From Paenibacillus sp. FSL R7-0337 (GTDB taxonomy: Bacteria > Bacillota > Bacilli > Paenibacillales > Paenibacillaceae): a stretch of DNA of 64,000 bases. The position numbers and the translations under genes were made by a program. Location: assembly GCF_037969875.1 (NCBI RefSeq), contig NZ_CP150218.1:2914001-2978000 (forward strand), read 5' to 3'. Under the pieces are notes generated by a model that was not told where the DNA came from, made no database searches, and was given only the letters and a program-made list of their open reading frames with translations. The first letter of the stretch is position 1; every line of letters starts with the position of its first letter. Of this stretch, positions 41,486 to 50,503 are shown piece by piece.

Positions 41486-41902
41486 TCAGAGCCAGTCCTG
41501 TGTAAGCAGCGTCCGCAGCAGCTCCGCCTGCTCCCTGCCGATCCGGGCCGTGATTTCGGCCTCAATATTCTGCTTGATCTCCAGCATACTCCGACAAGCC
41601 GCTGTTCCCTTCGCAGTGAGCACGATAGGCTTGTCCCGGCTGTTGCCTTCCTTAGCAGCAGTATCTACGTAACCTTCAGCCAGCAGATTGTTGATCGTCT
41701 TTTGCGTGCCCTGGCGGGAAATGCCGATCAGCCTGCTGATCTCCGAAATGGACAGAACGCCGTGCTGCTCCAGCATCGCCAGAATATGCGTCTCCGTCTT
41801 ATTCAGCGGCTCGCCGCTCATCTGGTTCACCTTGTCGCGCAGCACCTTATGCTTCTCGCTGATCATATCGACCAGATTCAACCCGCTCATATATTCCTCC
41901 AT
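41486..41902 (-). CDS. MarR-family transcriptional regulator
   Basis: 138 residues with the winged helix: LNKTETHILAMLEQHG, recognition part ISEISRLIGISRQGTQKTINNL and wing VDTAAKEGNSRDKPIVLTAKG. A C-terminal dimer helix follows. ATG 41902 follows GGAGGTCTTG. It is divergent from a small membrane protein gene, with a perfect 27-bp palindrome and a repeat array between; the palindrome is its likely operator. Ligand unknown. Confidence 0.9.
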   Translation of the reverse strand: MEEYMSGLNLVDMISEKHKVLRDKVNQMSGEPLNKTETHILAMLEQHGVLSISEISRLIGISRQGTQKTINNLLAEGYVDTAAKEGNSRDKPIVLTAKGTAACRSMLEIKQNIEAEITARIGREQAELLRTLLTQDWL

Positions 41903-41974
41903 TTACAAGACCTCCATGATAGAAATAAAGTTCCGTCAGCGCACGAGCCCACCTTAAGATACCCGCTGAAATCC

Positions 41975-42147
41975 TACACACAATACAACAATCCCCTCAT
42001 ACTATCGGGCTTATTCCATAATATGTTGTAAGAAAGACATGATTCCTCCCTACATATGCAGCTTGTCAGCACAATTCTTGTATTTCATACAACAACCCTT
42101 CTGAATGGACTATTAGACATGAATCAAATTGTACTTTTTACAACAAT
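41975..42147. repeat. Four-copy array, 51-52 bp period, core TGTA-N5-TACAACAAT
   Basis: The 18-bp core occurs at 41975, 42027, 42079 and 42130, spaced 52, 52 and 51 bp. Examples are TACACACAATACAACAAT, TGTATTTCATACAACAAC and TGTACTTTTTACAACAAT; the copy at 42027 is more diverged. Sequence between cores is unique. Period, core length and core pattern match the array at 29369-29541. Confidence 0.75.
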
Positions 42148-42178
42148 GACCCATCACGGACGGGCAATCCATATCATA

Positions 42179-42223
42179 CTTATTGTCAACTTGGTTGACA
42201 ATAAGTCCTCGCACTGTTACTAT
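42179..42223 (+). promoter_or_regulatory. MarR operator over a sigma-A promoter
   Basis: CTTATTGTCAAC (42179-42190) and GTTGACAATAAG (42194-42205) are perfect 12-bp arms around TTG. The right arm contains the -35 box TTGACA (42195-42200); a 17-bp spacer leads to TACTAT (42218-42223). A second small perfect dyad, AAGTTTG-A-CAAACTT, is at 42229-42243. Binding would block the membrane protein gene. Confidence 0.8.
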
Positions 42224-42265
42224 AAGTGAAGTTTGACAAACTTACATTTAAGGGAGTTCGGAAAC

Positions 42266-42739
42266 ATGGGCAGCAACAAAAAAGAAGCTTTAATTTTCAC
42301 CAGTATGATGTGTTTTTGCATGGTCATCTTTATGTCTTTTTACAATGTGATTATAGCGAACGGATTCAACAGCAGGCTGTTCACGGATGTGGCTGTGGGC
42401 TTACTCCCGGCACTTGCCGTTGCCCTGTTCTGCGATATTGTCGTGGTTAGCAGAATTGCCAAAGGACTGGCCTTCAAAATAGTGAAGCCTTCTGCGCCCC
42501 AGATCCGCAAAATACTGACGATCTCATGCTTCATGGTCTGCGGCATGGTCATCCTCATGTCTCTATACGGCACACTAGCACACTTCGGATTCGGGGACAA
42601 CTTCTTCCGTCATTACTTCTCCATCCTGGGGCTTAATTTCATCTGTGCCCTGCCACTCCAGCTGCTGGTTGCCGGTCCGCTGACCCGCTTCCTGTTCAGC
42701 CGGATGTTTCCGGTCCGAACGGCAGCACCGGGCGTCTAA
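42266..42739 (+). CDS. Small four-helix membrane protein (DUF2798-like)
   Basis: 157 residues in two similar halves, each with two membrane segments (IFTSMMCFCMVIFMSFYNVI / VGLLPALAVALFCDIVVVSR and ILTISCFMVCGMVILMSLYG / FICALPLQLLVAGPLTRFLF). This duplicated layout is that of DUF2798 proteins, often under MarR control and of unknown role. ATG 42266 follows AAGGGAG by ten bases; the frame is open from 42233 without a site. The promoter carries the MarR palindrome. Confidence 0.8.
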   Translation: MGSNKKEALIFTSMMCFCMVIFMSFYNVIIANGFNSRLFTDVAVGLLPALAVALFCDIVVVSRIAKGLAFKIVKPSAPQIRKILTISCFMVCGMVILMSLYGTLAHFGFGDNFFRHYFSILGLNFICALPLQLLVAGPLTRFLFSRMFPVRTAAPGV

Positions 42740-42823
42740 GGCTGGCTGAAACCACTAGGCCGCTTATCCGAATACGGGCATGGCCTCCAGCCAAGGACTG
42801 AGCGGTGTTCCCGCCACACCAAA

Positions 42824-42870
42824 AAGGGTGTTCAGCCAGCCATGATCTCATGGCTGTGCGGAACACCCTT
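42824..42870 (-). terminator. Terminator of the fructan operon
   Basis: AAGGGTGTTC (42824-42833) pairs with GAACACCCTT (42861-42870), with a second stem AGCCAT/ATGGCT inside. The minus-strand RNA then runs TTTTTGG. It lies 26 bases after the GH32 stop. Confidence 0.85.
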
Positions 42871-42895
42871 GTCCGGGCTTCATCCTATTGACTAT

Positions 42896-44347
42896 TTATT
42901 CCATGAAAGACAAGCGCCCATCCCGCAGCCGTACACTGCCGCCCTTAGCATAGAAGCTTAGTCCAGAGCAGATACCTCCGGGGAAGACCAGGCTGGTGAT
43001 GGCGGTGAGGCCGTCATTGGCGAATACCTCCACCGAACAGGCATCCAGCAGGATACGCAGGTTCTTCAAGATGCCCATTTCCCCGGTGCTCTGGGGATCG
43101 GGGAATATGTCTGAGAAGCCGGTCTCGCCGGACTGATCTCTGCGCAGGGTTAGAGTGCCATCGACAACAGAGTAGACGAGTTCGGTATACTCGGTAGCGG
43201 TATGATGAATAATAAGACCGAATTCTTCCGCTTCATTATCCGCAAGCGCAATCCGCAGCTCCAAGGCGGAATCCTTGCACTTGATATCCTGGCGCTCGCC
43301 CGGTATCAGCAGCATCTCCGGCAATGTCCCAGACTCTGCCGCAAAGTAACGGTCTAGCTCCGCTACCGGCTGCTGGAGGATCAAGGTGCGGCCTTCTGCC
43401 TCATGCAACGTCAGTACCCGCGGAATCGTCATCGCTCCGCGCCAGCCCTGGCTTGGAACATGGTTGGCATAACGCCAGTTGCTCATCCAGCCGACGAAGA
43501 TCCGCCGCCCGTCCGCCGCCGGAATGTCGGAGAAGCTGACCCCCGCGTAGTTATCCTTACCATAATCCAGCCAGCGGATGTCGCTGTGCTCCGGCGTGAA
43601 CACGGAGCCGTCAAACTCACCGACGAAATATTGCGTCCGCGAGCCGTATCGCTGCCCGCTGTTATCACCGATGCTGACCAGCAGCACCCACTTGCTGTCT
43701 TCTGTCCCTTCAACCGGGAGCTGGAACAGGTCCGGGCATTCCCATACCGCATCATGAGAGCCTGCGCCTTCGCCGAATTCACTCTCCAGGCTCCACTCCC
43801 GAAGATTCGGGGAGGAGTAGAACGTAATCGTCTGATCGGTCGCCAGCACCATAATCCATTTCCCGTGAGAACCGGACCAGAACACCTTCGGATCACGGAA
43901 ATCCGCCTTGGAAGAATGGGTCAGCACCGGGTTGCCTGCATACTTAATCCAGGTCCGGCCATTGTCATGGCTGTAGGCCAGGCTTTGTCTCTGTACGGCA
44001 GGCGACGATGCCGTCGGCTCCAGATGACTGGTGTAGACTGCGACGATACCCGGCTTCTCCGGGAACAGCCCGCTCGTATTGTTCCAGTCTACGATGGCAC
44101 TACCGGAAAACGCATAGCCGTGATCGTCCGGATACAGCGCAATGTCCAGCTCCTCCCAGACAATCAGGTCTTTACTGACTGCATGGCCCCAGTGCATTGG
44201 CCCCCAGATGGAGGAATGCGGATGATACTGATAGAACAAATGATATTCCCCTTCGAAATAAACCAGTCCATTCGGATCATTCAGCCAATGCTGCGCCGGC
44301 GTAAAATGCAGCGCCGGCCTGTGTTTGGTTCTCCCGATAATCTCCAC
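42896..44347 (-). CDS. GH32 sucrose/fructan hydrolase
   Basis: 483 residues without a signal peptide, so it acts inside the cell. GH32 motifs: WLNDPNG (21-27, nucleophile D24), FRDPK with the transition-state aspartate (D152) and WECPD (202-206, acid/base E203). A five-bladed propeller is followed by the beta-sandwich (from about 340). It hydrolyses sucrose, sucrose-6-phosphate or imported fructo-oligosaccharides. Because the operon codes for an ABC importer rather than a PTS, and a fructokinase is linked, a beta-fructosidase on unphosphorylated sugar is more likely. ATG 44347 follows AAAGGTGGTA. Confidence 0.93.
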   Translation of the reverse strand: MEIIGRTKHRPALHFTPAQHWLNDPNGLVYFEGEYHLFYQYHPHSSIWGPMHWGHAVSKDLIVWEELDIALYPDDHGYAFSGSAIVDWNNTSGLFPEKPGIVAVYTSHLEPTASSPAVQRQSLAYSHDNGRTWIKYAGNPVLTHSSKADFRDPKVFWSGSHGKWIMVLATDQTITFYSSPNLREWSLESEFGEGAGSHDAVWECPDLFQLPVEGTEDSKWVLLVSIGDNSGQRYGSRTQYFVGEFDGSVFTPEHSDIRWLDYGKDNYAGVSFSDIPAADGRRIFVGWMSNWRYANHVPSQGWRGAMTIPRVLTLHEAEGRTLILQQPVAELDRYFAAESGTLPEMLLIPGERQDIKCKDSALELRIALADNEAEEFGLIIHHTATEYTELVYSVVDGTLTLRRDQSGETGFSDIFPDPQSTGEMGILKNLRILLDACSVEVFANDGLTAITSLVFPGGICSGLSFYAKGGSVRLRDGRLSFME

Positions 44348-44410
44348 TCCATTACCACCTTTATCTGTTTATAGGTTATACGTTCTTCATGTGCCGCAGC
44401 TAGTGCAGCC

Positions 44411-46030
44411 TCAGCCTTTGTTCTTGAGATAACTGTCATATCCTCTTTGCTTGATCTCCAGCCATTTGTCCAGCCCGAGTCTGGACAGCTCTGCCTGATA
44501 ATCCTTCCATTCCTCTTCCACTTTGCCGGTCTTGGTCCATTCCGCGCGCTTGCGGTTGACGTAAGCGAACAGGTCGGTCTCAATAGCGGTCAATTCCTTC
44601 TGATCCTCCAGAGAGTAGAAGACACGCGGGAAGTTATTGTCTGCCTTCATATAAGGCACCAGCTTCTCCTTCATGAGGTCCAGCCGCCAAGCAGCATCAT
44701 CCGGCTTCGTGGTCACCTTACCGTAGTATTCATCCAGGATCGCCAGCGGTCCGCCGATGCTGGTCTTTTGGCGCAATTCAACCGGGGCCGCGCCTTCCAG
44801 CGGCAGATGCTTCAGCATTTTGGCCGATTCATCGTATTCAAAAATATTCTGCTGCGTCTCATCCCCATACGTTCCCCAGTTATCCTCAACCGACTGCTGC
44901 GGATCATAGAGTTGGTCAATCCACTTGGCGGTAAGCTCCAGATTCTTGTTGGAACCGGTAATAACCATCCGGCCGCGGTCAAATCCGAAGTTGTTCGTGC
45001 GGGCTACATTGACCTGTCCGTCCGGTCCGGCAAGCGGCTGCATCAGATCATATTTATCGTTGAAGCCGGTGATATTGGATTTATCCCATTGGAAGTAGAG
45101 GCCATAGCGTTCACTCTGCCCTTTGGCCAGATAGGTGTTGTAATCCTGTTCAAACGCCTCTTCATCGATTAGATCCAGCGCATACAGCTCGTTCAGATAC
45201 TTAATGCCCTCTTTATATCCGTCCTGGCCCGCAGTGAAGACCACTTTGCCGTCATTGGTAACCACCGTGTGATCGCCGTTATCACCGAGACCGAACGAAC
45301 CGAACAGGAAGTTCATATCCTCATTGCCGTTATTCAGCACAAAAGACAGCGGAATCTCATCCTTCTGGCCGTTCCCGTTCGGGTCATCATTCTTGAAGGC
45401 GACCAACACCTTCTTCAGCTCCTCCGTTGTGGTTGGCATAGCGAGTCCCAGCTTTTTCAGCCACTCCACATTGATCCACGGCATCCCGTTGACCGAATGA
45501 ATGCTTTCCTTGCCGGACCCGAGCTCTTCTATCCACGGAAAAGCATAGATATGGCCGTCCTGCGCCGTCATCATTGATTTGTACTCCGGCGCGGCTGCCA
45601 ACACCTTTTGCAGATTCGGCATGTACTTCTCGATCAGCTCCTCCAGCGGAACAATCGTTCCATCCTTGCCCAGGGTCAGCAGATCGTAGTCCGAGTAGGC
45701 GGCATCAATGATCGCATCCGGCAGATCTCCGCTGGCTATCGCCAGATTTCTTTTCTCAATAAAAGCGTCGTTGGTGTAATTGGTGAAATCGATGTGGACC
45801 CCGGACTTCTCCTCCAGCCGCTTGTAGATCAGCTTCTCATTCGGATCGGCAGGCGCCAGTGCGGAGCTCTGAGACATGAAGTGCAGCGATACCTTCTCTT
45901 TAAGCGGCAGCGTCACGTTCTCCAGCTTGTAATCCTTAGAGGCCGAGGAATTACCGCCCCCGCCGCCGCAGCCCGCAAGTACGGAAGCCGAGAGTGCCAG
46001 CACAGACAGGGTTTGCAATGATTTTTTCAT
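44411..46030 (-). CDS. Extracellular solute-binding lipoprotein of the fructan importer
   Basis: 539 residues. Signal peptide with lipobox LAGC (C21) and a glycine-rich tether (GGGGGNSSAS). The body is the LplA-like binding protein of Paenibacillus type (NDPNGNGQKDEIPLSFVL, WGTYGDETQQNIFEYDES). ATG 46030 follows AGGGGGAATC. It lies between the permeases and GH32, so fructo-oligosaccharides or sucrose are the probable ligands. Confidence 0.9.
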   Translation of the reverse strand: MKKSLQTLSVLALSASVLAGCGGGGGNSSASKDYKLENVTLPLKEKVSLHFMSQSSALAPADPNEKLIYKRLEEKSGVHIDFTNYTNDAFIEKRNLAIASGDLPDAIIDAAYSDYDLLTLGKDGTIVPLEELIEKYMPNLQKVLAAAPEYKSMMTAQDGHIYAFPWIEELGSGKESIHSVNGMPWINVEWLKKLGLAMPTTTEELKKVLVAFKNDDPNGNGQKDEIPLSFVLNNGNEDMNFLFGSFGLGDNGDHTVVTNDGKVVFTAGQDGYKEGIKYLNELYALDLIDEEAFEQDYNTYLAKGQSERYGLYFQWDKSNITGFNDKYDLMQPLAGPDGQVNVARTNNFGFDRGRMVITGSNKNLELTAKWIDQLYDPQQSVEDNWGTYGDETQQNIFEYDESAKMLKHLPLEGAAPVELRQKTSIGGPLAILDEYYGKVTTKPDDAAWRLDLMKEKLVPYMKADNNFPRVFYSLEDQKELTAIETDLFAYVNRKRAEWTKTGKVEEEWKDYQAELSRLGLDKWLEIKQRGYDSYLKNKG

Positions 46031-46048
46031 ATGAGATTCCCCCTATTA

Positions 46049-46930
46049 TTATTTAATGGAGCCGACCATGGCACCCTTCTCGAAGTACTTCTGGAAGAAC
46101 GGGTACATCACGATCAGCGGCAGGCTGGAGATGACGATCGAAGAATACTTGATCATTTCAGACAGCTTCTTCAGCTCCGCCTGGGCCAGTGCATCGGCAA
46201 TCATGCCGGGCTGCACCTGATTCTGAATCAGGATCGAACGCAGCACCAGCTGCAGCGGGAACAGCCGCGAATCGTCCAGATAAATCATGGCATCGAAGTA
46301 AGAGTTCCACTGCCCCACGAAGGCATACAAGGCGAGCACGAAGATAATGGGCTTCGACAACGGCAGTACGATCCGGAAAAAAATGCCCAGATCTGACGCC
46401 CCGTCGATACTCGCCGCCTGAAACAGCTCCTTGGGCAGACCCTGGAAATAGGTCTTCGCCAGAATAATATTGAACACGCTGATCGCCCCCGGCAGGATCA
46501 CCGCCCACACCGTATTCAGCATCCCCAGATCCTTCACAACCAGATAAGTCGGAATCAGACCGCCGCCGAAGAACATCGTAATCAGGAAGAAGATCATCAC
46601 CGGCCGCTTCCCGGCCAGTCCCTCGATAGACAGCGGATACGCCGCGAAGACGGAGAAGAATACCGTAGCCAGCGCGAAGGCGGCAGAGTAGAACAAGGCG
46701 TTGAAGAAGCCGCGGATCATCGCGTCGTTGCTGAGAATTTTGACGTAGCCAGTAATTGTCCAGTCCGACGGCGCAATAGCCAGCCCCTTGGTAATGAGCA
46801 CATTCGGTGTTAAGAAGGAGGCCAGCACGACATACACCAGCGGAAACAGAATGACCAGGATGAACAAACCTAGCAATATATAAGTAACAACAAGCAGAAT
46901 CCGGTCCTTCCCGGAATATTGAATATCCAT
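46049..46930 (-). CDS. Carbohydrate ABC permease (LplC type)
   Basis: 293 residues with six membrane segments, EAA loop ELFQAASIDGASDLGIFFRI, and the end PFFQKYFEKGAMVGSIK typical of LplC. ATG 46930 follows AAAGGAGGTAAG. Second permease of the fructan importer; its start lies 12 bases after the stop of the first. No ATPase gene is linked. Confidence 0.92.
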   Translation of the reverse strand: MDIQYSGKDRILLVVTYILLGLFILVILFPLVYVVLASFLTPNVLITKGLAIAPSDWTITGYVKILSNDAMIRGFFNALFYSAAFALATVFFSVFAAYPLSIEGLAGKRPVMIFFLITMFFGGGLIPTYLVVKDLGMLNTVWAVILPGAISVFNIILAKTYFQGLPKELFQAASIDGASDLGIFFRIVLPLSKPIIFVLALYAFVGQWNSYFDAMIYLDDSRLFPLQLVLRSILIQNQVQPGMIADALAQAELKKLSEMIKYSSIVISSLPLIVMYPFFQKYFEKGAMVGSIK

Positions 46931-46942
46931 ACTTACCTCCTT

Positions 46943-47893
46943 TTAATACAGTCCTTCCCCTTCGTTCAGCCGCTTGACGACCGTATTGACGAAGACCAGC
47001 AGGATTACGTTAATGACGGAATTGAATAATCCGATAGCGGTGGAATAGGCATAATCGCCAGCCTGCAGACCCACCTTGTAGACATAGGTCGCAATAATCT
47101 CCGAGGTCGGGGTATTAAGCGCCGTCTGCATCAGGAAGGCCTTCTCATAGCCGATGGACATGATGCCGCCTGCGGCAAGGATGAACAGCACGGCCATCAC
47201 CGGCCTCAGCGCGGGCAGATCGATATGGCGGATGCGCTTCAGCAGCGAGGCACCGTCAATCGTTGCCGCATCATGAAGCTGCGGATCTACACCCGCCAGC
47301 GTAGCTACATAGATAATCGAGGACCAGCCTGCCGTCTGCCAGATGCCTGACAGAATATACACGGTACGGAAGTAAGCAGGATCACTCATGAAGGACACCG
47401 GCTTACCTGTAAAAGTAGTAATGAGCGCATTCACCACACCTGTCGGTGACAGGAAGACAAACAACATCCCTGCCACAACCACCACCGAGATAAAGTTAGG
47501 CGCATACACAATCAGCTGGATGTTCTTCTTCAACTTCGCGCTGCGGATCAGGTTCAGCATAAGCGCCAGCACAATCGGCACCGGAAAACCCAGAATCAGC
47601 CCGTAGGCGCTTAATTTAAGCGTGTTCATTAGAATATCGTAGAAATTCGGCGAGGTGAGGAACCGCTCGAAATGTTCAAAGCCCACCCATGCGCTGCCCA
47701 TGATGCCCTTGCGCGGGCTGAAATCCTTGAAGGCAATCATCGCGCCGTACATCGGAACGTATTTGAATATAACCGTGAGAATTACAGCTGGAGCCAAGAA
47801 TAAATACAGGATATAATTCCGGCGTACATAGCTTAGCCACGACCTGTGCTTGATGAGCCTTGTTCTCCCGGGTTGAGCCATCGGATTTGCCAA
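46943..47893 (-). CDS. Carbohydrate ABC permease (LplB type)
   Basis: 316 residues with six membrane segments, MYGAMIAFKDFSPRKGIMGS after the first, and EAA loop LHDAATIDGASLLKRIRHIDLPAL. It is the first gene of the operon. Start TTG 47893 lies seven bases after GGGGG; the ATG at 47881 is too far from that site. The region upstream contains repeated operator-like words shared with the divergent LacI gene. Confidence 0.9.
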   Translation of the reverse strand: MANPMAQPGRTRLIKHRSWLSYVRRNYILYLFLAPAVILTVIFKYVPMYGAMIAFKDFSPRKGIMGSAWVGFEHFERFLTSPNFYDILMNTLKLSAYGLILGFPVPIVLALMLNLIRSAKLKKNIQLIVYAPNFISVVVVAGMLFVFLSPTGVVNALITTFTGKPVSFMSDPAYFRTVYILSGIWQTAGWSSIIYVATLAGVDPQLHDAATIDGASLLKRIRHIDLPALRPVMAVLFILAAGGIMSIGYEKAFLMQTALNTPTSEIIATYVYKVGLQAGDYAYSTAIGLFNSVINVILLVFVNTVVKRLNEGEGLY

Positions 47894-47947
47894 TCTTCTT
47901 CCCCCTTCTTATTTTTGCATTAGCCCCTAATGAATAGGTTTACATTT

Positions 47948-48131
47948 TTACATTTGACCATGTTTTGCATTTACAATTTATCAGAGAATCTGACAAGAAG
48001 TCAATGCATTTTGTGCAAAAAAATAAATTATTTATTGCATTATACAGTGCAAATGTAACATATTCATATAAATCAGGCTCCAAACTGTTATTTCACACCC
48101 ATGTATGTGAAACGAATTTGTGCATTTGTAA
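47948..48131. promoter_or_regulatory. Cluster of operator-like words in the fructan divergent region
   Basis: Related words occur at 47948 (TTACATTTGACC), 47965 (TTGCATTTACAA), 48047 (GTGCAAATGTAA) and 48120 (GTGCATTTGTAA). The consensus is near TTACAWWTGCAC in either orientation. They lie between the permease gene and the LacI gene and are the probable sites of that regulator. They lack the central CG of classical LacI operators. No catabolite-response element was recognised. Confidence 0.45.
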
Positions 48132-48214
48132 AATTTCGTTGTCAATCTTGCTGATATGCTATATATTAGGTAACAGAGACTACAAATATGGGGAAACAAA
48201 GGTGGAACACAGTG

Positions 48215-49255
48215 ATGAAGAAAGCCAAGGTCACCATTCAAGACATTGCCGATGCCCTGGGAATCTCCAGAAACACGGCCTCCAAGGCATTGAACGGCGC
48301 AGAGAGCGTTCCTCCCGAGACCCGGGAGAAGGTACTCAGCAAAGCTGCCGAGCTTAAATATAAACAATTCTCTTATATGGAGACCGCAAGCAGCCCCTCC
48401 GAGCAGCAGGGCAATATCGCCCTCCTGACCAGTAACCTCCCCAACAGCTCCCACTTCGGCTCCCAGCTGCTCAGCGGACTGGAGAAGCGTATTAGCACAG
48501 AGGGCTACACCCTGTCCATTTATTTTGTCCGGGAGAACGATATTAACGCCATGACTCTGCCCGGTAATTTCGAGCCTTCTAATGTTGACGGGATTATCTG
48601 TATTGAAATGTTCAATAAGGAGTACAGCGGGCTGATTACCGATCTCGGTATCCCCACGATCTTCATTGACTGCGCGGCGGACATTGTCTACCCTGAGCTG
48701 AAGGCGGATCTGCTGCTCATGGAGAACGAACACAGCATGTATGCGATGACCCGTAAGCTGATGGACCTCGGTGTGCGGAGCTTCGGATTCGTCGGCGATT
48801 ACAACCACTGCCGCAGCTTCCATGAACGGTGGACCGGCTTCAACCGAGCCCTCTCTGCAGCCGGAATCCCGCTGAATCCCGAATCCTGCATTGTCGGCCA
48901 GGACAAGGATTACCTGCTGGAGGCGAACTGGATGGACCAGCAGATGGAGGCGCTCGGCCAGTGGCCCTCCGCCTTCATCTGTGCGAATGACTTCATTGCC
49001 ATCAGCGTGATGAAATCGCTTAAGAACAGAGGGGTCAAGGTACCGGAGCAGGTGGCGGTCTGCGGCTTCGATGACGCTTCGGAATCACGGGTCATCGAGC
49101 CTCATCTCTCGACCGTACATATCTACAGCAGCCATATGGGGATTGTCTCCGCAGAGATGTTGCTCTCCAGAATCAAGGACCCGGCCCGGCCTTATCAGGT
49201 CACGCATGTCGCCACTGACGTCCTATTCAGAGACTCTACTCCCGTACCGAACTAA
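48215..49255 (+). CDS. LacI-family regulator of the fructan locus
   Basis: 346 residues: helix-turn-helix VTIQDIADALGISRNTASKALN at the N-terminus, hinge region KQFSYMETASS, and an effector domain ending with CANDFIAISVMKSLKNRGVKVPEQVAVCGFDDASESRVIEPHLSTV. ATG 48215 is chosen (AAAGGTGG nine bases upstream); the frame is open from ATG 48188 without a site. It precedes the fructokinase by 21 bases and faces the importer operon, so it should respond to sucrose, fructose or a phosphorylated form. Confidence 0.9.
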   Translation: MKKAKVTIQDIADALGISRNTASKALNGAESVPPETREKVLSKAAELKYKQFSYMETASSPSEQQGNIALLTSNLPNSSHFGSQLLSGLEKRISTEGYTLSIYFVRENDINAMTLPGNFEPSNVDGIICIEMFNKEYSGLITDLGIPTIFIDCAADIVYPELKADLLLMENEHSMYAMTRKLMDLGVRSFGFVGDYNHCRSFHERWTGFNRALSAAGIPLNPESCIVGQDKDYLLEANWMDQQMEALGQWPSAFICANDFIAISVMKSLKNRGVKVPEQVAVCGFDDASESRVIEPHLSTVHIYSSHMGIVSAEMLLSRIKDPARPYQVTHVATDVLFRDSTPVPN

Positions 49256-49276
49256 TTTCGCCAGGAGGTTACTATC

Positions 49277-50245
49277 GTGCAATCCAAGAATACAGTCCTT
49301 TGCGTGGGCGAGCTGCTCATCGATTTCTTCTGCACTGAGGCGGACGTCAGCCTGACCGAAGGCCGGCATTTCGCCAAGCAGGCCGGCGGGGCACCGGCGA
49401 ACGTAAGTGCAGCCATCGCCCGGCTCGGCGGTCACTCCGCCTTCCTCGGCAAGGTCGGGGCTGATCCCTTCGGCCTCTTCCTGAAGCAGACGCTGGAGGA
49501 ACAGAACGTGGATACCGCGATGCTGCTGCTTGATCCCGCAAGCCCGACCACACTGGCTTTCGTCTCGCGCTCAGCGAACGGGGAACGCGATTTCGTGTTC
49601 CACCGCGGGGCAGACCGGCTGCTCAGGCTGGAAGAGCTGGACCGGGCAGCCGTCCGTAAGGCGGCCATGCTTCATTTCGGCTCGGCGACAGCGCTGCTGG
49701 CTGATCCCTTCCGCGAGGTCTATATGACGCTCATGGACGAAGCGAAGACGAACGGACAGTTCATCTCCTTTGACCCCAACTACCGGGATGACCTGTGGAC
49801 CGGACGTCAGGAGGAATTCATCGCGCTGTCCAGAGCAGGCATCGCCAAGGCCGATCTGGTGAAGGTCAGCGACGAGGAGCTTCAGCTGATTACGCGCGAA
49901 GCGGACCGTGATGCCGCCCTTGATATGCTGCATGAATGGGGAGCCGGAGCAGTAGCCGTTACTCTGGGCAAAGACGGCACCCTCATCTCCTCCCCGGACT
50001 CCCGGTTGCTGATTCCCAGCATCACCGTGAAGTCCATCGATTCCACCGGCGCCGGCGATGCATTCATTGGAGCCCTGCTCTGCCGGATCAGCCAGTTGGC
50101 GCATCCGGCAGACTTCACCCGCAGCGCGGAGCTGCAGCGGGACTTCGTCACCTTCGCCAACCAGGTGGGGGCAATTGTCTGCACCAAGATCGGGGCGATT
50201 GCTGCGCTGCCGACACTGGACGAGGTCCAGAAGTATGCCGGGTAA
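49277..50245 (+). CDS. Fructokinase-like PfkB-family sugar kinase
   Basis: 322 residues. N-terminal PfkB signature [25 protein letters not shown] and C-terminal signature [14 protein letters not shown] with catalytic base D261. [10 protein letters not shown] is typical of fructokinases. It phosphorylates fructose released by GH32. Start GTG 49277 follows GGAGGTTACTATC. Operon with the LacI regulator; a strong terminator follows. Confidence 0.9.
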   Translation: MQSKNTVLCVGELLIDFFCTEADVSLTEGRHFAKQAGGAPANVSAAIARLGGHSAFLGKVGADPFGLFLKQTLEEQNVDTAMLLLDPASPTTLAFVSRSANGERDFVFHRGADRLLRLEELDRAAVRKAAMLHFGSATALLADPFREVYMTLMDEAKTNGQFISFDPNYRDDLWTGRQEEFIALSRAGIAKADLVKVSDEELQLITREADRDAALDMLHEWGAGAVAVTLGKDGTLISSPDSRLLIPSITVKSIDSTGAGDAFIGALLCRISQLAHPADFTRSAELQRDFVTFANQVGAIVCTKIGAIAALPTLDEVQKYAG

Positions 50246-50296
50246 GCTGCAGAGCGTGATATGTATAGGCATCAAGTCCTGATGCCTGAGTAGTAC

Positions 50297-50347
50297 AAAA
50301 GGTGTTCCTTAGCCGTCTGATTGCAGACGGCCAGGGAACACCTTTTT
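50297..50347 (+). terminator. Terminator after fructokinase
   Basis: AAAAGGTGTTCC pairs with GGAACACCTTTT around an inner GCCGTCTG/CAGACGGC stem, ending in TTTTT. A textbook intrinsic terminator. The interval to 50503 holds only the next promoter region. Confidence 0.9.
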
Positions 50348-50503
50348 GTATAGGGAACTTTATTGCTGCCAGGACCGATGCCGGAGAACCGCTGTGGAGC
50401 CGCTGCTGAACCAATCTTTACCTGCTGTTTTCATCACAGACACAGGAGCTTGGCACGTAATATGATAAGCACAATATCATACGACTGAAGGAGCAGCTTG
50501 TGC

